Source of the DNA: JADCRZ01 sp037718865
GTDB taxonomy: Bacteria; Bacteroidota; Bacteroidia; Chitinophagales; Chitinophagaceae
DNA: 58,217 nt
Assembly: GCA_037718865.1 (NCBI GenBank)
Contig: JBBJMP010000032.1
Span: 1-58,217, forward strand
Reading direction: 5' to 3'
Shown here: one piece after another, positions 55,401-58,217 of the stretch
Layout of the letters: every line of letters begins with the position of its first letter
Position numbering within the stretch: the first letter of the stretch is position 1
Notes under the pieces: generated by a model
Seen by the model: the letters and a program-made list of their open reading frames with translations, nothing else
Told to the model about the DNA's origin: nothing
Databases searched by the model: none
Made by a program: the position numbers and the translations under genes

Positions 55401-55459
55401 CAAAAGGATATAATTATGGTAAGTAATCTCCATTTTAAAGAAAAAAAATGTTTTTCCAT
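52406..55459 (-). CDS. SusC/RagA-family TonB-dependent transporter 3
   Basis: A 1017-residue SusC protein: a signal peptide (ending PAFTQ), a CarboxypepD-regulatory-like domain (FTIKGKVTSQNGDNLSGVNV), the TonB-linked VVVGYGTQKK, then the plug (IRIRGSNTLG, LVVIDGIANR, VESITVLKDASA and GVILITTKRG) and a barrel ending NAGINLTF. A DVNNDGKIDGRDM segment near 860 resembles a calcium-binding loop common in SusC barrels. It is the first gene of the locus 2 operon. Its upstream region holds the 16-bp LacI-type palindrome and no other gene; the intergenic gap to modA is 294 bp. Confidence 0.95.
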   Translation of the reverse strand: MEKHFFSLKWRLLTIIISFCITPAFTQFTIKGKVTSQNGDNLSGVNVLLKGTGIGTRTDNEGSYSITIAKASQDNTLLFSNVGFKPIEIAIGNQLTINVTLESTAKDLGEVVVVGYGTQKKATVTGSIVTVKGDKLQASPAINFTNSLAGRLPGLVAVNYSGEPGNDNATIRIRGSNTLGDNSPLVVIDGIANRTMTGLDPSVVESITVLKDASAAIYGAQAANGVILITTKRGTIGKPRVNVRLNYGLSKPTIIPKMADAPTYATMINEINAYAGRPATYTPEEIKKFGDGSDPWAYPNTDWFDVVFKSHAQQNNVDVSISGGTENMKYFIAGGFNHQGAIYKNSDRDYSRYNFRTNIDGKISENIFLSFDVAGRQENRNLGSTGTIFTYLINRSKPIFVASYPGNKPASGYEAGANPVVLTSDLVGYNRSKTYNLSSNIKLLVTVPWVKGLSITGNVSFDKDIYNAKSWATPYMLYSWDRLTYDANKEPVVKGALSGPSLDASLTQNMSDGQRLLLNTLLNYDVRVKEKHNFKILAGVEKITGESMDLMAFRRGFVSTAIDQIFAGASLAKDNGGSATQSARLNYFGRVNYDFLQKYLLEFVWRYDGSYIFSDKRRFGFFPGISAGWKISEENFWKNNIAFINSFKFRGSWGKTGNDRIAPYQYLSSYGFGVTPYVFNGNLEVQPLNELRIANPNVTWEVANQSNIGVDGEMFGGKIQFSAEYFYNLRTNILWFRNASVPVSTGLTLPRENIGEVINQGYEVQLGYKGKLGNFYYEVSGNGAVAKNKIKFWDEVSGVPEYQQSTGRPINAGLFYNAIGIFRDKAAVDKSPHWANARPGDIIFEDVNNDGKIDGRDMVRSRKTDIPTFTGGLSVDLGYKNLYASILFQGATGAVRTYNLESGAIGDFLVDDADGRWTVDNPDAKKPRTWNTGGEYWSTANNTYWLKKNDYLRLKNLQIGYNIPKMLSDKFKINGLSIYVSGLNLITFSPEKTFDPETVGNVYPLSKVFNAGINLTF

Positions 55460-55565
55460 AATAGCAGGTGTTTTCGTTGATTACCAATTACTATAAAGTA
55501 ATCGAATAAATTTTAGATTGAATCAAAAATTGTATTTAATTCTTTAAGATTTGTCAAAAAAAACA

Positions 55566-55604
55566 ACGCAAACCTTTGCGTAAAAAATGGATTAACGTTT
55601 GCGT
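55566..55604. promoter_or_regulatory. LacI-type operator upstream of susC 3
   Basis: ACGCAAACCTTTGCGT at 55566-55581 is identical to the 16-mer at 44860-44875. A half-site, ACGTTTGCGT, follows at 55595-55604. It lies about 107 bp upstream of the susC start, with loosely promoter-like elements (minus-strand TTTG at 55555-55558, a CAAAAATT-type -7 box at 55524-55531) between. The shared site is the direct sequence evidence that LacI controls the SusC operon. The site is also about 170 bp upstream of modA on the other strand. Confidence 0.75.
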
Positions 55605-55753
55605 AGATTTTCCCTACCAAACACTTCATTTAAGTTCTTACCTGTTACGTTAAGCTTATTTCATAAAACGAATATCTTTATTGATTTTTGCGTCCTATAA
55701 AATGAAAGGTTATTATAGATTAGCATCAACAAATAGTACTATGCGAAAATGAA

Positions 55754-56545
55754 ATGAAGTATTCCACTTTTATTATCCTTTTAGCCCTTGTGCCATTGTT
55801 ATACAATTGTGATCTCAAGCGAGGGAAAACAACGGGCGTTGCCGCCGTGCAAAAGAACGCAATAACCATTGCAGCTGCATCGGACCTTAAAGTCGCGATG
55901 GATTCTATCATAGCTCTTTTCCATACATCTCATCCGTCAATGCCCGTTTCCGTTATTTATGGCTCTTCGGGGAAATTGTTTCAACAGATTATTAAGCAGG
56001 CTCCCTTTGATCTTTATTTTTCTGCAGATATCGACTATGCAAAAAAACTGGCGCAATTGGGACTGACTGACAGCGAGCCGAGAATATATGCTGTAGGCAG
56101 AATAGTCATATGGAGCAATAAAATAAGTACGCAAAAAGGAATCAGCAGTCTACTCGATGAAATGGTAAATAAGATCGCCATTGCCAACCCGGCTCATGCG
56201 CCTTACGGAAAAAGGGCCGAAGAAGCACTTCTGTTTTATGGCATTCATGATCAGGTAAGGTCTAAGCTGGTCCTGGGTGAGAATATTTCTCAAACAGCTC
56301 AATATGTTAGTTCGGGCGCCGCTGAAATAGGCATCATTGCTCTATCTTTGGCCTTAAGTCCGGCGCTTCGGCAACAGGGAAATTATTTTCTTATCCCTGA
56401 TACCGCTCATCGCAAATTGGAACAGGCTTACGTAATATTGAAAAGGGCAGCGGAAAACCGATCAGCCGACTTATTTTCTGACTTTATAACGTCGAAACAG
56501 GCAAAAGATATTCTTAAAAAAAATGGCTTTACGTTTCCGGAATAA
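55754..56545 (+). CDS. modA: Molybdate ABC transporter substrate-binding lipoprotein
   Basis: A 263-residue periplasmic binding protein. MKYSTFIILLALVPLLYNCD has a lipobox with Cys19, so it is anchored as a lipoprotein. ITIAAASDLKVAMDSIIALF and VIYGSSGKLFQQI are the ModA oxyanion-binding motifs; the two AS/SS segments supply the Ser residues that hold molybdate or tungstate. GAAEIGIIALSLALSP and DFITSKQAKDILKKNGF close the fold. modB starts 10 bp after its stop. I saw no clear ModE box or molybdenum-cofactor riboswitch upstream. Confidence 0.92.
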   Translation: MKYSTFIILLALVPLLYNCDLKRGKTTGVAAVQKNAITIAAASDLKVAMDSIIALFHTSHPSMPVSVIYGSSGKLFQQIIKQAPFDLYFSADIDYAKKLAQLGLTDSEPRIYAVGRIVIWSNKISTQKGISSLLDEMVNKIAIANPAHAPYGKRAEEALLFYGIHDQVRSKLVLGENISQTAQYVSSGAAEIGIIALSLALSPALRQQGNYFLIPDTAHRKLEQAYVILKRAAENRSADLFSDFITSKQAKDILKKNGFTFPE

Positions 56546-56554
56546 ACGCGGCAC

Positions 56555-57238
56555 ATGATACAAGGCGACTACTTGCAAACGCTGATGCTAACATTCAAGC
56601 TGGCTGGCTTAACAACGGGCATTCTCTTATTGATCGGCATTCCGCTGGCCTGGTTTTTAACGTATACGACCCTGCGATTTAAGCCGCTGCTGGAGGCTCT
56701 GGTCAGTATGCCTCTGGTGCTTCCGCCAACTGTGCTGGGATATTACCTGTTGATTGCGTTCAGCACAGATACTATGTTCGGAAAATTCCTGTTTAACCAG
56801 TTCGGCATAAGGCTCAATTTTTCTTTCGAAGGCATCCTGATCGGCTCAGTATTATACAGCCTTCCTTTCATGATCCATCCCCTTCAATCCGGCTTCCAGC
56901 ATCTTCCGCAGTCTCTCAGGGAAGCTTCCTATACGCTGGGGAAATCTTCGTTCACCACACTGACGCGTGTCCTGTTGCCAAACATAAAACCTTCGCTGAT
57001 CAGCGGTATCGTACTATCTTTCGCCCATACCATAGGTGAATTTGGGGTTATCCTGATGATAGGAGGAAACATTAAAGGACAAACCCGGGTTGCTTCTATA
57101 GCCATTTATGATGAAGTGGAGAGCTTACATTATCACAGCGCCAATATATATGCTTCAATACTGCTGATGATTTCTTTCATGATGCTTTTCGTACTGTTCT
57201 GGTATAACAAGCAGTTTTTAAGCAGGAAGGTCTTATGA
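56555..57238 (+). CDS. modB: Molybdate ABC transporter permease
   Basis: A 227-residue ModB-type permease with five membrane segments. LVSMPLVLPPTVLGYYLLIA is typical of ModB. The EAA-type coupling loop is QSLREASYTLGKSSFTTLTR with VLLPNIKPSLISG. The last four bases overlap the modC start (ATGA), which indicates translational coupling. Together with ModA and ModC it imports molybdate or tungstate across the inner membrane. Confidence 0.94.
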   Translation: MIQGDYLQTLMLTFKLAGLTTGILLLIGIPLAWFLTYTTLRFKPLLEALVSMPLVLPPTVLGYYLLIAFSTDTMFGKFLFNQFGIRLNFSFEGILIGSVLYSLPFMIHPLQSGFQHLPQSLREASYTLGKSSFTTLTRVLLPNIKPSLISGIVLSFAHTIGEFGVILMIGGNIKGQTRVASIAIYDEVESLHYHSANIYASILLMISFMMLFVLFWYNKQFLSRKVL

Positions 57239-58107
57239 TCGATGTTACGATAAAAAAGCGTTTGCATTTTTCAGCTGGCAACAAAGATCTGGAGGTCAGT
57301 CACCGGATCAGCCCTGGCTGTTTTTTATCTGTCTGCGGTAAATCAGGGGCGGGCAAAACCACCTTGCTACGTATATTGGCCGGCTTGACTGACCCCGACA
57401 GCGGACGCATAACTGCAGGCGGAACGGTGTGGTATGACGGCGAAAGACGCGTAAATATAAAGCCGCAACAAAGGGATATTGGCTTTGTTTTTCAGGACTT
57501 CGCCTTGTTTCCAAATATGACGGTAAAGCAAAACCTTGAGTTTTCCCTGCCTGACAAAAAGAATAGAAGCAGGGTAGGGGAGTTGCTGGAATTAACCGGG
57601 CTCTCCGGGCTTGCCTCAAGGCGCACACACCAGCTTTCAGGCGGCCAGCAGCAAAGGGTTGCTTTAGCAAGGGCTTTGGTACGTCAGCCAAAACTCTTGC
57701 TGATGGATGAACCGCTTTCAGCTTTGGATCATGACACGAGGGTTCAGTTACAGGAACAAATACTTCACATGCATAAGCAATTTGGCCTTACCTCTATTCT
57801 GGTAAGTCATGATAACGACGAGATCATCAGGCTTTCCGATTATGTGATCAGGATGGATTCGGGAATCATAACCGGCCAGGGCACTCCGGAGGAAGTCTTT
57901 CAACAACCAGTCAGTAATAGGTTCCGGCTTGAAGGGATAGTAACGGAGATCATTGAGCGAGGAATTCATTGTACGGTCAGGATACAGTCGGGCGATATAT
58001 GTAATGAATTTGTGTTAGATCAAACCCAGGTTGCCGGTTTGCAAACCGGAGACCGCATCGTATTTACCGCCGGCGCTTTCGATCCGGTGATTAAGGTAAT
58101 TGGGTGA
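57235..58107 (+). CDS. modC: Molybdate ABC transporter ATP-binding protein
   Basis: A 290-residue ABC ATPase. Walker A is CGKSGAGKTT (34-43), the Q-loop is in FVFQDFALFPNMT, the signature is LSGGQQQRVALARAL, Walker B is LLLMDEPLSALD and the H-loop is LVSHDND. A C-terminal TOBE/Mop-like region (about 228-290) may sense the oxyanion; it is shorter than the E. coli ModC tail. The start overlaps the modB stop. No further mod gene is seen before the window ends. Confidence 0.94.
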   Translation: MIDVTIKKRLHFSAGNKDLEVSHRISPGCFLSVCGKSGAGKTTLLRILAGLTDPDSGRITAGGTVWYDGERRVNIKPQQRDIGFVFQDFALFPNMTVKQNLEFSLPDKKNRSRVGELLELTGLSGLASRRTHQLSGGQQQRVALARALVRQPKLLLMDEPLSALDHDTRVQLQEQILHMHKQFGLTSILVSHDNDEIIRLSDYVIRMDSGIITGQGTPEEVFQQPVSNRFRLEGIVTEIIERGIHCTVRIQSGDICNEFVLDQTQVAGLQTGDRIVFTAGAFDPVIKVIG

Positions 58108-58173
58108 ACGCTGAGGAGGTATTTTGAGGCTTCAGTGTGAAGTGACATTCAAACGTGCTTTATAAGCATTGTT

Positions 58174-58200
58174 ACCCCGTCAGGGGTAAAACGTTTGTAG
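58174..58200 (-). repeat. Single REP-like palindrome, same family as the window start
   Basis: Read on the minus strand this segment is CTACAAAC, GTTTTA, then CCCCTGACGGGG and one T. The order and the six-base spacing equal those of the units at 1-148 (CTACAAAC, CGGTTG, CCCCTAGCCGGGG). It lies 67 bp after the modC stop, in an intergenic stretch that may continue beyond the window. The GC-rich hairpin could stabilise or end the modABC transcript. Confidence 0.65.
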
Positions 58201-58217
58201 AAAATGTGGTTATCTGT

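Noticed and set aside
55605..55753. Molybdenum-cofactor riboswitch or ModE site upstream of modA
   Set aside because: I could not find the conserved Moco RNA helices or a ModE-type palindrome; the only clear site nearby is the LacI-type palindrome facing susC.

Overview
The window looks like chromosomal DNA of a Bacteroidota bacterium, most likely from the Chitinophagaceae or a close relative. The evidence is three SusC/SusD outer-membrane pairs, SusD lipoproteins with the Cys-Lys-Lys-Asp start, an A+T-leaning base composition, almost no Shine-Dalgarno sequences, and an IS21-type element of the kind common in this phylum. No rRNA, tRNA or CRISPR array is visible.

The left part (about 2-21 kb) is a patchwork of small accessory genes, many of them broken. 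It holds a pyruvate-oxidase-like ThDP enzyme (0.3-2.0 kb), then a G+C-richer insert with an SDR and a frameshifted family-1-glycosidase-like gene (2.1-4.1 kb). Next come a DHFR-like reductase, an SDR that has lost its active site, and a Crp/Fnr regulator with two frameshifts. A caspase-like protease and a TPR/membrane protein are divergently transcribed at 6.8-9.3 kb, followed by a 37-residue histone-tail-like gene. Between 9.7 and 14.9 kb lie a frameshifted NmrA-like gene, an IS91-type transposase fragment, a CPBP protease with two in-frame stops, and an IS21 remnant whose istA is fused to a foreign signal peptide. An intact module follows: a SulP transporter and a beta-carbonic anhydrase (probably bicarbonate supply) with a divergent TetR regulator and a palindromic site between them. 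Gene debris (integrase, GH105-like, ankyrin and methyltransferase pieces) fills 18.0-19.7 kb, followed by an intact secreted M28 peptidase.

The right part (about 21.5-58 kb) is mostly intact. Carbohydrate locus 1 (22.9-39.5 kb, plus strand) has a secreted FAD-dependent oxidoreductase, two consecutive SusC/SusD pairs, an FAH-family sugar-acid dehydratase-like enzyme, an orphan Wzc-like tyrosine autokinase and a secreted acetyl-xylan-esterase-like hydrolase. Two VWA-domain proteins and a frameshifted small exported protein follow on the minus strand.

Carbohydrate locus 2 (44.0-55.5 kb) is a minus-strand operon: SusC, SusD, exported Gfo/Idh/MocA oxidoreductase, ThuA-like protein, cytoplasmic Gfo/Idh/MocA oxidoreductase and ExuT-like MFS transporter. 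A LacI-family regulator gene converges on its end, and an SDR gene lies divergent to lacI. The same 16-bp palindrome occurs upstream of susC and between lacI and the SDR gene, which links all of these into one probable regulon. The window ends with a modABC molybdate transporter operon.

Three SusC/SusD pairs are present, but no intact glycoside hydrolase; the only three recognised (GH1-like, GH105-like, GH95-like) are frameshifted or truncated. A REP-like palindrome recurs at both ends of the window.
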